A DNA stretch of 64,000 bases from Croceibacterium_A sp035626815 (lineage in GTDB: Bacteria; Pseudomonadota; Alphaproteobacteria; Sphingomonadales; Sphingomonadaceae): positions 1-64,000 of the forward strand of contig DASPMY010000029.1 in NCBI GenBank assembly GCA_035626815.1. The letters run 5' to 3'. Positions within the stretch are counted from its first letter, which is position 1. Each line of letters begins with the position of its first letter. This document shows positions 1-8,844 of this stretch, piece after piece. The notes below the pieces were generated by a model. The model searched no databases. It saw only the letters and a list, made by a program, of their open reading frames with translations, and had not been told where the DNA came from. Made by a program: the position numbers and the translations under genes.

Positions 1-1
1 C

Positions 2-127
2 GACGCCGTCGCCCGGCTGACCGGCGTCGAGGGCATCGGCGTGACCCACTTCACCCGCGCCGACGTCGTCCGCCACCCGATCGTCGGCCGCATCGTGGAG
101 GCCTACGAGGGCACCGACCCGGGGTGA
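2..127 (+). CDS. PhoH family protein, C-terminal fragment
   Basis: This is the last 41 codons of a gene that begins before the window. The reading frame ends in ITHF-like sequence (GVTHFTRADVVRHPIVGRIVEAYE is read in pieces as GVTHFTRADVV then RHPIVGRIVEAYE), which is the usual tail of PhoH-type P-loop ATPases. The call leans on the downstream order ybeY-corC, which follows phoH in most alphaproteobacteria. The stop codon overlaps the ybeY start (TGATG). The ATPase core lies outside the window. Confidence 0.8.
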   Translation, partial: DAVARLTGVEGIGVTHFTRADVVRHPIVGRIVEAYEGTDPG

Positions 128-612
128 TGCAGCTCGACATCGCCATCGAGGAGCCGTGGCCGCCGGACGGCTGGCAAGCACTGGCCGAGCGCGCGGCGGA
201 AGCGGCGAGCCAGGTGGCTCCTGAGCTGGCCCCGGCCCGCCTCTCGGCCAGCCTGCTGTTCACCTCGGACGCGGAAGTCCATGCGCTCAACCGCGACTGG
301 CGCCAGCGCGACAAGGCGACCAACGTGCTGTCGTTCCCGATGCTCGCCCGCGACGAGCTTGTGACGCTGCCTGCGGAGGGGCCGCCGGAGCTGCTCGGCG
401 ACGTCGCGCTCGCATGCGAAACCTGCGCCCGCGAGGCCGCGGACAAGGGCCTCCCGCTCGAGCACCACGCGGCCCACCTGATCGTCCACGGACTGCTCCA
501 TCTGGCCGGCCACGACCACGAAACCTCGTCCGCCGACGCCGAGGCGATGGAAGCGCTCGAGACAAAGGCGCTTGCGCTGATGGGAATCGCGGACCCATAT
601 GGGGGCGGCTAA
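127..612 (+). CDS. ybeY: Endoribonuclease / rRNA maturation factor YbeY
   Basis: Single-strand-specific, metal-dependent endoribonuclease used in 16S rRNA 3'-end maturation and ribosome quality control, cytoplasmic. The 161-residue product has the family metal site HGxLHLxGxDH, with ligands at His121, His125 and His131. The length is normal for YbeY. The ATG at 127 overlaps the stop of the preceding phoH gene; a GTG at 124 is in frame, but the ATG overlap fits the compact style of this genome. It sits between phoH and corC, the common alphaproteobacterial arrangement. Confidence 0.95.
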   Translation: MQLDIAIEEPWPPDGWQALAERAAEAASQVAPELAPARLSASLLFTSDAEVHALNRDWRQRDKATNVLSFPMLARDELVTLPAEGPPELLGDVALACETCAREAADKGLPLEHHAAHLIVHGLLHLAGHDHETSSADAEAMEALETKALALMGIADPYGGG

Positions 613-639
613 GGCTGCATAAGGGAAAGCGACAGGGCG

Positions 640-1569
640 ATGCCCGACAGTTCCAGACCGGACTCCGGCAACGGAGACGCGGACAGTAAAGGCGGCTTGT
701 GGAGCGCGATCCGCAAGTTCTTCGACGAGGAGAACGAACCCTCGTTGCGGGCGCAGATCGAGGAAGCCATCGACGAGCATGAGGACGAGCAGGCCGAAGG
801 CGACGAGCCGCCGGCCAAGGGCGACCTGTCCCCGGCCGAGCTCACGATGCTGCGCAACCTCCTGCATTTCAGCGAGCACGACGCCGACGATGTCGCCATC
901 CCGCGCGGCGAGATCATCGCCGTCGCCGCCGACGCCAGCTGGGACGAGCTGGTCGAGCTGTTCGCCGAGCACGGCCATTCGCGCCTGCCGGTCTATCGCG
1001 ATACGCTCGACGAAGTGATCGGGATGATGCACCTCAAGGACGTGTTCCCGTTCCTCGCCAACGGCACCCCGCCGCCGGCCGACTGGACCACGCTGATGCG
1101 CCAGCCGCTGTATGTGCCGCAGGCGCGCGGTGCGCTCGACGTCCTCGCCGACATGCGCGCCAAGCGCATCCATCTCGCCATCGTGGTCGACGAGTTCTCC
1201 GGCACCGACGGGATCATCACCATCGAGGACCTGGTCGAGGAGATCGTCGGCAACATCGAGGACGAGCACGACGACGCCCCGGTCGAGCTGGTCGTGCCGA
1301 TCGGCGAGGGGATGTGGGACGCCGACGCACGCGCCGAGCTCGAGGACGTGGCCGTCACTGTCGGCGACCCGCGCATCGCCGAAGTCGAGGAAGCGGTCGA
1401 TACGCTCGGCGGGCTCGCGTTCGTGCTGGCCGAGCGCGTGCCGGCGGTCGGCGCGGTGCTGCGCCACCCGAGCGGCTGGTGCATCGAGGTCACCGCCGGC
1501 GACGAAACCCACGTCACTCGCCTGCGACTGCATCAACCCGAGGTGAGCGAGGACCTGGTCGTCGACTGA
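640..1569 (+). CDS. CBS-domain hemolysin/CorC family protein
   Basis: 309-residue soluble CorC/HlyC-type protein. The first 80 residues are acidic and probably flexible. Two CBS motifs follow (about residues 85-205, including the motif HSRLPVYRDTLDEVIG), then a CorC_HlyC transporter-associated domain (about 225-300). E. coli CorC is linked to magnesium/cobalt efflux; the stand-alone CBS form lies after ybeY in many alphaproteobacteria, often before lnt, but lnt is absent here because a LysR gene follows. It has no membrane segments, so it probably binds nucleotides and regulates a partner. It is likely co-transcribed with ybeY (27-bp gap). Confidence 0.88.
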   Translation: MPDSSRPDSGNGDADSKGGLWSAIRKFFDEENEPSLRAQIEEAIDEHEDEQAEGDEPPAKGDLSPAELTMLRNLLHFSEHDADDVAIPRGEIIAVAADASWDELVELFAEHGHSRLPVYRDTLDEVIGMMHLKDVFPFLANGTPPPADWTTLMRQPLYVPQARGALDVLADMRAKRIHLAIVVDEFSGTDGIITIEDLVEEIVGNIEDEHDDAPVELVVPIGEGMWDADARAELEDVAVTVGDPRIAEVEEAVDTLGGLAFVLAERVPAVGAVLRHPSGWCIEVTAGDETHVTRLRLHQPEVSEDLVVD

Positions 1570-1631
1570 GCAGCCGGCCGAGTGCGCGCCGTGCGTTGTG
1601 CAACGCAGCATCAGGCATTACTTGATCGGCC

Positions 1632-2510
1632 ATGCGCCGCCTGCCCCCTCTCCGCGCGCTCGAAGCGTTCGTGCGTACGGTCCGCCTCGGCTCGGCGCGG
1701 GCGGCCGCCGAGGAACTCGGCCTCAGCCCCTCCGCCCTGTCGCGGCGGATCGGCAACCTCGAGGAGTTCACCGGGCGCAAGCTGTTCTCGCGCTCTGGGC
1801 AGACGATGCGGCTGAGCGACGAAGGCCGCCAGTTCTACGACACGGTGGCGCCGCATCTCGAGACCTTGGCGGCGGCGGTCGAGGCGCAGTCGGAGAACCT
1901 GCAGCTGCTGCGCCTGCGCCTCGGCGTGCTGCCGCTGTTCGGCACGCAGCGGCTGTTCCCGCGCCTGCCCGAGCTGCGCCAGCGCCATCCCCGCCTGCAC
2001 ATCGACGTCGACACCGGGCCGCATCTGCTCGACCGTGTCGGGGACACGCTCGACGCGGCGATCCTGCTGACCACCGATCCGGGCCCCGGCTTTCACAAGG
2101 TCCGGCTCGACCACAACACGGTGCATGCCATCTGCAGCCGCGAGCTCGCCAGCCGCCTCGGCCCGGCGCCCGGGCTCGAGGCGCTCGACCAGCAGACCTT
2201 CCTCATTCACACCGACATGGAGCTGAGCTTCGAAGCGTGGAAGGAGGCTCTCGGCTTGCGCGAGCTGCAGCCGGCAGCGATCGACCATTACGATTCCGGG
2301 CAACTGATCCTCGAGGCCGCGGCGCAAGGGCTCGGCATCGCGATCATGCACGACGACCACATCGCGCGGAACAACGATCCCCGACTGTCGCCGCTGTTCG
2401 AGGCCGAGATCCAGAGTCCCTACAGCTACTGGTTCGTGTGCCGCCCGCTCGATCTCGACACGCGGCCGGTGCGGCTGTTCCACGACTGGCTGGTCGAGGC
2501 TCGACTCTAG
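1632..2510 (+). CDS. LysR family transcriptional regulator
   Basis: 292-residue regulator. The N-terminal winged helix-turn-helix (about residues 5-62) contains the typical GSARAAAEELGLSPSALSRR helix pair, and the rest is a periplasmic-binding-protein-like effector domain. The GcvA-like pattern (RRLPPLRALEAF at the start) suggests that branch, but no effector can be named. The next gene, a secreted SnoaL-like protein, lies 51 bp downstream on the same strand and may be its target or simply co-transcribed. No clear T-N11-A operator was identified in the short upstream gap. Confidence 0.93.
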   Translation: MRRLPPLRALEAFVRTVRLGSARAAAEELGLSPSALSRRIGNLEEFTGRKLFSRSGQTMRLSDEGRQFYDTVAPHLETLAAAVEAQSENLQLLRLRLGVLPLFGTQRLFPRLPELRQRHPRLHIDVDTGPHLLDRVGDTLDAAILLTTDPGPGFHKVRLDHNTVHAICSRELASRLGPAPGLEALDQQTFLIHTDMELSFEAWKEALGLRELQPAAIDHYDSGQLILEAAAQGLGIAIMHDDHIARNNDPRLSPLFEAEIQSPYSYWFVCRPLDLDTRPVRLFHDWLVEARL

Positions 2511-2561
2511 CCCCTCCCTTGCGCCACAGTGGCGCCAACACGTTTCAGGAGAGGGACCGCG

Positions 2562-3563
2562 ATGAAGACCAAGACCCTGTTGCTCGCCGCCGCCGCGGCG
2601 CTTGCCCTGCCCACCGCCGCCCCCGCGCAGATGCGCGCGCTGAGCGATCCAGTTGTCGGCCATCCCGATCCGGAATCGCTGTTCACCAGCCCCGACCGCA
2701 CGCTCCACCGCAACAAGCAGGCGGCGCTGCACATCCAGCGCGAGCTGCTCAAGTGCAACGAATGGAGCCGGGCGGGCGAATGGCTGACCGACAAGTACAT
2801 CCAGCACAACCCGGTAGCGGCCTCCGGGCTCGCTGGCGTGGTCGAGTATTTCGTCAACGTCGCCAAGCGCCAGCCGCTCGTGCCGTGCCCGGCGCTGAGC
2901 GCGAGCGATCCCAACGCCGTCGTCGCGGTGATCGCCGAGGGCGACTACGTGACCATCCTCACCCGGCGGGCGATTCCGTACGCCGACGACCCCAGCCAGA
3001 GCTACACCACGACCTGGTTCGACACCTGGCGCTTCGTCGACGGCAAGGCCGACGAGCACTGGGACCCGGCGACGCTGCCGACCGGCCCCGCGCCGCAGGC
3101 CGCCGCGCCGGCCCGCGCGCCGTCCATCGGCACCGACGAGGACCGCGCGGCGATCGGCAAGCTGATGTGGAACTACGACCGCGCGCTCGATAACTACGAC
3201 GCCGACGCTTACGCCATGGCGTTCGCGCCGGACGGCGCGTTCGGCAACGTCAAGGGCCGCGACGCGCTGCGCACCTTCGTGCTCGGCTTCAAGACCCAGC
3301 AGGACCAGCGGCGCGAGGCCGGCGAGACGCTCGGCGCGATGCGCCACTTCACGATGAACCAGTACCTCGAGTTCACCGGCCCGACGACCGCGCGCTACCA
3401 CTACTACCACCAGACGGTGTTCGGCAGCGGGGTCGGCGGCAGCGACGGCGCGCCGCGCGTCGCCGCGGCCGGCAACGGGGTCGACGATCTCGTGAAGATC
3501 GACGGCCGCTGGTACATCCAGATGCGCAACGTCTCGGCCGGGACGGATATCGTCCCGCTGTAA
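2562..3563 (+). CDS. Secreted protein with two SnoaL/NTF2-like domains
   Basis: 333-residue exported protein. The start at 2562 gives a clean signal peptide (MKTKTLLLAAAAALALP, cleavage after APAQ) behind the Shine-Dalgarno AGGAGAGGG; the longer frame from 2529 would bury it. Residues about 40-175 resemble SnoaL-like polyketide-cyclase folds and residues about 200-330 resemble SnoaL_4 (start DRAAIGKLMWNYDRALD, end DGRWYIQMRNV). Such domains occur in dehydratases and isomerases, but no catalytic residues can be assigned, so the substrate is unknown. The preceding LysR gene suggests regulated expression in response to a small molecule. Confidence 0.78.
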   Translation: MKTKTLLLAAAAALALPTAAPAQMRALSDPVVGHPDPESLFTSPDRTLHRNKQAALHIQRELLKCNEWSRAGEWLTDKYIQHNPVAASGLAGVVEYFVNVAKRQPLVPCPALSASDPNAVVAVIAEGDYVTILTRRAIPYADDPSQSYTTTWFDTWRFVDGKADEHWDPATLPTGPAPQAAAPARAPSIGTDEDRAAIGKLMWNYDRALDNYDADAYAMAFAPDGAFGNVKGRDALRTFVLGFKTQQDQRREAGETLGAMRHFTMNQYLEFTGPTTARYHYYHQTVFGSGVGGSDGAPRVAAAGNGVDDLVKIDGRWYIQMRNVSAGTDIVPL

Positions 3564-3596
3564 TGGGTGGCAGCGCGCCGAGGGGGCAGTCTCGTG

Positions 3597-4490
3597 ATGG
3601 ATTTTCGCTGGCTGGCGCTGGGGATCGCCCTGGGAGGTTCGACGGCGTCCCCGCTCCTGGCCGCGGATGATCGGCTCGCACTCGCGCCGAGCTCGCCGTG
3701 GACCATCGATTACGCGGCCGACAGCTGCGCGCTGCGCCGGACGTTCGGCTCCGGCAAGGAACAGGCCTTCCTGGAGATGCGGCGCTTTGCGCCGGGATGG
3801 GGCTTGCAGACGACCATCGCCAGCAGCCGCGCCGGCGCGCGGTTCGATCGGAACGTCCGGTATCGCTTCACCGACGACGCCGAGTGGCAGTATCCCGGCC
3901 TGGGGCTCGCCGTCACTCTCGACAACGGGCTCAAGGGTGCGATCGTCGAACCCCCGCTGGTCGAGCTGCCCGAACTGGAAGCGATCGAAGACGACGCCGA
4001 ACGAGCGGCCTATTTCAGCGCGATCGACTTCAGGGCGATCGAGCGACAGCAGGCGGCCGCGATCGACTCGCTCAGCGTCCGCGGGCTCGGCCGCGAGTTC
4101 ACGTTGCAGCTCGGCAAGCTCGAGGCTCCGATCGGCGCCTTGCAGGACTGCGTCGACGAGCTGACGACGCACTGGAACATCGACGTGGAGGCCCACAAGA
4201 CCCTCACGCGCAAGGCCACGCCGGTCAATTGGCGCGCGGGCTCGAGGATGCTCGATTATCCGCCCCGGATGGCCCGGGAGGGGATGCCCGGGCTGGTGAA
4301 TGTCCGGCTTGCCATCGACGAGACCGGCAAGATCACCGGCTGCAGCATCCAGATGCCGTTGAGCGACCCGGCGTTCGAGGAGAGCAGTTGCGACGACATC
4401 CAGCACGCGTTCGACTTCGACCCGGCGCTGGACAAGGACGGCAAGCCGATCGCCAGCTACTGGATCACCCGGGTGGTGTTCAGGCTTTAG
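3597..4490 (+). CDS. Exported protein with C-terminal TonB-like domain
   Basis: 297-residue protein with an N-terminal signal-like segment (MDFRWLALGIALGGSTASPL, then LAAD). The last 85 residues match the TonB C-terminal fold: YPPRMAREGMPGLVNV, then a beta-hairpin with GKITGCSIQMP, and WITRVVFRL at the end. The middle part is unrecognised. Unlike true TonB it lacks a proline-rich linker and an obvious uncleaved anchor, so it is more likely a periplasmic protein that borrows the domain. ATG 3597 lies behind AGGGGG; GTG 3594 is possible. Proteins like this are frequent in sphingomonads, but their role is not established. Confidence 0.7.
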   Translation: MDFRWLALGIALGGSTASPLLAADDRLALAPSSPWTIDYAADSCALRRTFGSGKEQAFLEMRRFAPGWGLQTTIASSRAGARFDRNVRYRFTDDAEWQYPGLGLAVTLDNGLKGAIVEPPLVELPELEAIEDDAERAAYFSAIDFRAIERQQAAAIDSLSVRGLGREFTLQLGKLEAPIGALQDCVDELTTHWNIDVEAHKTLTRKATPVNWRAGSRMLDYPPRMAREGMPGLVNVRLAIDETGKITGCSIQMPLSDPAFEESSCDDIQHAFDFDPALDKDGKPIASYWITRVVFRL

Positions 4491-4529
4491 TCTGGGCCGG
4501 CAGCGCAGCGGCAAGCACCCCACTGCGCG

Positions 4530-5135
4530 CTAGCGCCACTCGCGCGTCGGCATCTCGTCCGCCGGAACGAGCCGCGCGACCAGGCCAAGGAACAGGTCCG
4601 AGGCCGCGCCGCCGGCTCCGCCGTGGGCGTGGCCGCCGCGGCGGAGGCGCCAGTCGGGTCCGCCGGTCTCGACCGCGATGCCGGTGCCGTCGAGCATCAG
4701 GCTGTCCTCCCCTGCATAGCCGCCCGGCATGCCCGATAGCGCCGCCGCAGCCGGCTCGAGAAACGGCCGGGCCTCGGCGACGATGCGGGCGACTTCGCCC
4801 GGTTCGAGCGGCCCCTCCCAGCGCCCGGTGACGAACCAGCGGTTGCAGTCGTGCTCGACCTGCAGGCGCAGCACTTCGAGCATCTCGCGCTCGCGCTGCG
4901 GTCCTTCGAACGCGGTTTCGGCGTAAGCCCGCACCACCCAGCCGACGTGGGGATGGCGCAGGCTGGGCGAGGCGGCGAAGCTGATCTGGCGCGTGACGTA
5001 GACGCTCGCCACCGGCCGCACCGCGTCGAGCAGGCCCGGCACCGGCTGCCGCGGGCAGGCGTCGCTCGCCGCCGCCGGGGCGGACAGCAGCGCCGCGCCT
5101 CCGGCCAGCGCCAGCGCCAGCGCGGCGCGGCGCAT
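4530..5135 (-). CDS. Exported protein of unknown function
   Basis: 201-residue protein not recognised. It starts with a signal peptide (MRRAALALALAGGAALLSAPAAA). The mature part has a conserved-looking core RHPHVGWVVRAYAETAF and EHDCNRWFVTGRWEG, two cysteines (one near the mature N-terminus, one at the centre), and a Gly/His-rich C-terminal stretch (GGHAHGGAGGAA). Its ATG overlaps the stop of the upstream cyclophilin gene by one base (ATGA), so the two are probably translated together. The pairing suggests an envelope role, but nothing in the sequence identifies one. Confidence 0.75.
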   Translation of the reverse strand: MRRAALALALAGGAALLSAPAAASDACPRQPVPGLLDAVRPVASVYVTRQISFAASPSLRHPHVGWVVRAYAETAFEGPQREREMLEVLRLQVEHDCNRWFVTGRWEGPLEPGEVARIVAEARPFLEPAAAALSGMPGGYAGEDSLMLDGTGIAVETGGPDWRLRRGGHAHGGAGGAASDLFLGLVARLVPADEMPTREWR

Positions 5136-5599
5136 CAGGCGACGGTGGCCTTGACGATCTTGCCCGGCTCGCGCGGCGGCTCGCCCTTGGGCAGCGCGTC
5201 GACGTGCTCCATGCCGCTCTCGACCTGGCCCCACACGGTGTACTGCTTGTCGAGGAAGCGGGCGTCGTCGAAGCAGATGAAGAACTGGCTGTTGGCGCTG
5301 TCGGGCATCTGGCTGCGCGCCATCGAGCAGGTCCCGCGCACGTGCGGCTCGGCGTTGAACTCGGCCTTGAGGTCGGGCTTGTCCGAGCCGCCCATGCCGG
5401 TGCCGGTCGGGTCGCCGCCCTGGGCCATGAACCCGGGGATCACGCGGTGGAACACGACCCCGTCGTAGAACCCGTCGCGCGCCAGCTCGGAAATCCGCGC
5501 GACGTGGCCCGGCGCGAGGTCGGGCCGCAGCCGGATGACCACGTCGCCGCCCTCCCCGTTGCCGGTGTCGAGGGTCAGGGTGAGCTTGTCGTCGGCCAT
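5135..5599 (-). CDS. Cyclophilin-type peptidyl-prolyl cis-trans isomerase
   Basis: 154-residue single-domain cyclophilin that catalyses prolyl bond isomerisation during folding. Recognisable core motifs are FYDGVVFHRVIPGFMAQGGD (active-site Phe, His and Arg), then SMARSQMPDSANSQFFICF and YTVWGQVESGMEHVD. No signal peptide is present, so it acts in the cytoplasm, like PpiB. The length is slightly short but complete. It is divergent from mgtE (91-bp shared upstream region) and overlaps the exported protein downstream by one base. Confidence 0.95.
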   Translation of the reverse strand: MADDKLTLTLDTGNGEGGDVVIRLRPDLAPGHVARISELARDGFYDGVVFHRVIPGFMAQGGDPTGTGMGGSDKPDLKAEFNAEPHVRGTCSMARSQMPDSANSQFFICFDDARFLDKQYTVWGQVESGMEHVDALPKGEPPREPGKIVKATVA

Positions 5600-5690
5600 C
5601 GTCGCGTCTCCTGCGGGAAAGGGGCGGATATAGGCCCGTGGCGGGCGTTGTCAGCTTGCTTTTGCTCCCGAGGGGCATAGACCGCGCGGC

Positions 5691-7103
5691 ATGGCCGAGC
5701 ATGACCTCTCCGAGCTGGACCAGGACGTGCTGCGCGAGGAGCGCGAGGAGCTCGACGAGGAGAACCGGCTCAAGCCGCAATTCGTCGATTCGGTCGTCGC
5801 CGCGCTCGAGGCCGGCGACGAGGGCCGCGCCTACGCGCTGGTCGAGCCGCTCCACCCGGCCGACATCGCCGACTTGTTCGAGCTGCTCGAGCGCGACGAG
5901 CGCCGCCGGCTCGCCGCGGCGATCACCGACCTGCTGACCCACGAGGTCATCGCCGAGCTCAACGACTACGTCCGCGAGGACATGCTCGAGGCGCTGCCCC
6001 CCGGGGCGGTGGCCGACATCGCCGAGCAGCTCGACACCGACGACGCGGTCCAGCTGATCGAGGACCTCGAGCCCGAGGACCAGCGGGCGATCCTCGCCGA
6101 GATGGAGCCCGAGGACCGCGCGGCGATCGAGAGCGCGCTGGCCTATCCCGAGGAGACCGCCGGCCGCCTGATGCAGCGCGAGCTGGTCGCGGTGCCCGAG
6201 CACCTCGGCGTCGGCGACCTGATCGACTACTTGCGCGACAACGAGGACCTGACCACCGAGTTCTGGGAAGTGTTCGTCGTCGACCCGCGCCACCGCCCGG
6301 TCGGCACCTGCCAGCTTAGCTGGATCCTGCGCACCCCACGCCACGTGCCGCTGGCCGACGTGATGAAGCGCGACCAGACGCTGATCCCGGTGACGATGGA
6401 CCAGGAGGAAGTGGCGCTGCGGTTCCAGAAATACGCCCTGATCAGCGCCGCGGTGGTCGACGAGAACGGCCGCCTGGTCGGCCAGATCACCGTCGACGAC
6501 GTGGTCCACATCATCCAGGAGGAAGCCGGCGAGGACGTCATGCTGCTCAGCGGCGCCGGCGAAGGCGACATCAACGAGCCGATCCGCGAGGCTTACGGCG
6601 CGCGGGTCCGCTGGCTCGCGGCGAACCTGCTCACCGCCTCGGTCAGCGCGGCGATCATCTACTTCTTCGGCGGCGCGATCGAGGAGCTGGTGGTGCTCGC
6701 CGCGATGGCGCCGATCGTCGCCAGCATCGGCGGCAACGCCGGCACGCAGACGATGGCGGTGACCGTCCGCGCGATCGCCACCAACCAGCTGACCCGCTCC
6801 AACACCGGGCGGATCATCTGGCGCGAGCTGCGCGTGGCGCTGCTCAACGGCGCGACGATCGCCGCGCTGATCGGCCTCGCCACCGCGCTGATCTTCACTC
6901 CCGCGCTCGGCGCGGTGATCGCGCTGGCGGTGGTCATCAACATCCTCACCGCCGGGCTCGCCGGGGTGGCGGTGCCGGTCATGTTCGAGCGGATGGACCA
7001 GGACCCGGCGGTGGCGTCGAGCGTGTTCGTGACGATGATCACCGATTCGATGGGCTTTTTCGCCTTCCTCGGCCTGGCGGTGGCGAGCGGGCTGGTCGGC
7101 TGA
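5691..7103 (+). CDS. mgtE: Magnesium transporter MgtE
   Basis: 470-residue Mg2+ channel/transporter of the inner membrane. The N-terminal helical MgtE_N domain (about residues 45-145, rich in acidic LxxLExxDxR repeats) is followed by a CBS pair (about 150-275) and a five-helix membrane domain from about residue 305. The pore signature GGNAGTQTMAV lies near residue 347. In this family the cytosolic domains sense intracellular Mg2+ and close the pore. The gene stands alone on the plus strand, divergent from the cyclophilin; a dispersed repeat element begins two bases after its stop. Confidence 0.96.
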   Translation: MAEHDLSELDQDVLREEREELDEENRLKPQFVDSVVAALEAGDEGRAYALVEPLHPADIADLFELLERDERRRLAAAITDLLTHEVIAELNDYVREDMLEALPPGAVADIAEQLDTDDAVQLIEDLEPEDQRAILAEMEPEDRAAIESALAYPEETAGRLMQRELVAVPEHLGVGDLIDYLRDNEDLTTEFWEVFVVDPRHRPVGTCQLSWILRTPRHVPLADVMKRDQTLIPVTMDQEEVALRFQKYALISAAVVDENGRLVGQITVDDVVHIIQEEAGEDVMLLSGAGEGDINEPIREAYGARVRWLAANLLTASVSAAIIYFFGGAIEELVVLAAMAPIVASIGGNAGTQTMAVTVRAIATNQLTRSNTGRIIWRELRVALLNGATIAALIGLATALIFTPALGAVIALAVVINILTAGLAGVAVPVMFERMDQDPAVASSVFVTMITDSMGFFAFLGLAVASGLVG

Positions 7104-7104
7104 G

Positions 7105-7298
7105 GCCGGCGACAAAAGCGACAAAAGCGACACCGTGTCTCCTCATAGTTCGGCACAATAGCTTTATATATCAACTCATTAAGCCGGACTCGGGTGGGCG
7201 ACACATTACGCGGGCGAACGCCATATACACCGTTTTGGTTCGCATATTAAAGACCATGCGGTCAATTTGGCACGAAACGGACGTGTAGGAAACCCAAA
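7105..7298 (+). repeat. Dispersed intergenic element, copy A
   Basis: Fills most of the gap between mgtE and the DUF1489 gene. It starts GCCGGCGACAAAAGCGACA with three tandem GCGACAAAA-like units (7109-7134) and ends with GTGTAGGA at 7283-7290 followed by an A/C-rich run ending in AAATC. Copies B (43753-43915) and C (61604-61795) share the same two ends, and A and C also share a central GGGCGACAC block. The interior is AT-richer than the surrounding genes (TTTATATATCAACTCATTAA). Origin and function are unknown. Confidence 0.55.
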
Positions 7299-7345
7299 TC
7301 TCGGCCCCGCCTTGCCCGCCGCCGCGGTGGACCTATCTTGGCCCG

Positions 7346-7738
7346 ATGCCGCTCAGCATGACCAAGATCGCCTACCGCTCGGGCAGCCTCGACAACTTGC
7401 GCCGCTGGGTCGAGGCCGGGCCCGAGGCGCTGATGACCACGCGCTATCTGCCCAGGCGGCACGCGGAGATGATCGGCGGCTCGCTGTACTGGATCATCGA
7501 GCACGCGATCGTCGCCCGCAGCGAGATCCTCGGCTTCGAGCAGCGCGAGGACCGCCGCTGGACCATCCGCCTCGCGCCCTCGCTGATCCTGGTCCACCCC
7601 AAGGCCAAGCGCGCCCACCAGGGCTGGCGCTACCTCGAGGAGAAGAACGCGCCGCCCGACCTCGCCGAAGGGGAAGTGGCGAGCGACGCGATGCCCGGGC
7701 GGCTGATCCGCAAGCTGTCGCAGCTCGGGCTGGCCTGA
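7346..7738 (+). CDS. DUF1489 family protein
   Basis: 130-residue cytoplasmic protein of the alphaproteobacterial family DUF1489. Family features seen are MTKIAYRSGSLDNLRRW at the start, TTRYLPRRHAEMIGGSLYWI in the middle and HQGWRYLEEKNAPPDL near the end. The length is normal for the family, and no biochemical role is known. It is a single gene with the repeat element upstream; the small hydrophilic gene 52 bp downstream is on the same strand. The ATG at 7346 is used; a second ATG at 7358 is possible. Confidence 0.85.
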   Translation: MPLSMTKIAYRSGSLDNLRRWVEAGPEALMTTRYLPRRHAEMIGGSLYWIIEHAIVARSEILGFEQREDRRWTIRLAPSLILVHPKAKRAHQGWRYLEEKNAPPDLAEGEVASDAMPGRLIRKLSQLGLA

Positions 7739-7790
7739 GCGGCGGAACGGTCGCGCCCCGTCCCCCGTTGAGGGGGCGAGGAGAGTGACC

Positions 7791-8057
7791 ATGACCGAAA
7801 GCAAGCCGCACCCCGACAACGCGCTGATCGACGAGCTCCAGGAAGACGGCCCCGCGCCGAGCCAGGGCGGCAGCGCCGGCGGCAACGTGCAGCGCACCGT
7901 CGGCAGCCGCTCGGAGCTGCACAACACCACCGGCGAGCAGCTCGGCAGCGAGCGCGCGCGGGGCAGCGACAACCCGGCCGACACCGAGATGAAGGGCGAA
8001 AAGACGATCGACCGGCTCGATCCGGCGAAGAACGGGCCCTCATCCAGCTCCGGCTAA
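7791..8057 (+). CDS. Small hydrophilic protein of unknown function
   Basis: 88-residue polar protein with no hydrophobic core (rich in Gly, Ser, Asp, Glu, Asn). It has a good Shine-Dalgarno (GAGGAGAG about 5 bases before ATG 7791). Motifs include NALIDELQEDGPAPSQGG and GNVQRTVGSRSELHN. Its composition suggests an intrinsically disordered or stress-type protein. The in-frame GTG at 7785 is less well placed. It is not recognised as a named family. The gap after it (8058-8154), shared with a convergent gene, holds small stem-loops such as TATCC/GGATA around 8094-8109 but no T-run. Confidence 0.65.
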   Translation: MTESKPHPDNALIDELQEDGPAPSQGGSAGGNVQRTVGSRSELHNTTGEQLGSERARGSDNPADTEMKGEKTIDRLDPAKNGPSSSSG

Positions 8058-8154
8058 GCCACTGGCGTGGCCAGGCCTTCGTATCCTCGTCCCAATGGGA
8101 AAGGATAGCGCAGCTTACGCCCGCAGGGCGGTAGCGCCGCCTGGATGAGGGTGA

Positions 8155-8844
8155 TCAGGCGTTCTGCACCAGCCCCGCCACCTGGCGCAGCATCGCGGCA
8201 TAGTCGTTGGGCTCGCGGGCGCCCTGGATCACGTACTTCCCGTCGACCACGAAGCTCGGCACCGAGTTGATGCCGGCCCGGCGCCCGCGCGCTTCCTCGG
8301 CGCGGACGGCGATGGCCAGCGCCTCGTCGGCGAGCGCCGCGGCGGCCTTGGCCCGGTCGAACCCTTCGGCCGCGGCGATGGCGAGCAGCACCTCGCGGTC
8401 GGAGACGTTGCGGCGCTGCTGGAAGTGCGCCCTGAGCAGGGCGAGCTTGAGCCGGGTCTGCGCCTCCGGTCCCTGCTCGGCAAGCGCCCAGCGCAGCAGC
8501 TTGTGCGCTTCGAACGTGTTCCACATCATCGCCGGCGGCTCGTCGCCTTCGCCGGCCCATTCCATCGGGAAGCCGGCGCGGGCGGCGGTCGCCTGCATCT
8601 GCGCGCGCATCGCCGCCACTTCCTCGGGCGTGCGGCGGTAAGCCGCGGCGAGATGCTCGTCCTGGCGCCTGCCTTCGGGCGGCAGGTCGGGGTTGAGCTC
8701 GAACGGCATCCAGCGGAGCTCGACCTCCACGTCGCCGGCGAGCGCGTCGACCGCCTTGGCGAACTGGACGTAGCCGACCGCGCACCACGGGCACATCACG
8801 TCGGACCACACGTCGACCGCGATCCGGGGTTTCTTCGAGGGCAT
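8155..8844 (-). CDS. DsbA family oxidoreductase (FrnE-like)
   Basis: 229-residue cytoplasmic thioredoxin-fold protein of the FrnE/2-hydroxychromene isomerase branch. It has the redox motif CPWC (Cys18-Cys21) after a beta strand (RIAVDVWSDVM), a long helical insertion, and the cis-Pro loop GINSVPSFVVDGKYVIQGA. There is no signal peptide, which separates it from periplasmic DsbA. It probably acts in thiol-disulfide exchange or on small-molecule substrates. ATG 8844 overlaps the nudC stop (ATGA); an ATG at 8847 is also in frame. Three genes (serine hydrolase, nudC, this one) form a tightly overlapping minus-strand operon. Confidence 0.9.
   Translation of the reverse strand: MPSKKPRIAVDVWSDVMCPWCAVGYVQFAKAVDALAGDVEVELRWMPFELNPDLPPEGRRQDEHLAAAYRRTPEEVAAMRAQMQATAARAGFPMEWAGEGDEPPAMMWNTFEAHKLLRWALAEQGPEAQTRLKLALLRAHFQQRRNVSDREVLLAIAAAEGFDRAKAAAALADEALAIAVRAEEARGRRAGINSVPSFVVDGKYVIQGAREPNDYAAMLRQVAGLVQNA

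Noticed and set aside
1611..4523. 970-codon open frame on the minus strand
   Set aside because: It lies opposite the LysR, SnoaL-like and TonB-domain genes, has Arg/Ala/Gly-biased composition and no domain. It is a GC-driven antisense frame.
7109..7134. Tandem GCGACAAAA units as a CRISPR array
   Set aside because: Units are nine bases with no spacers, and no cas genes occur. They are part of a dispersed element instead.
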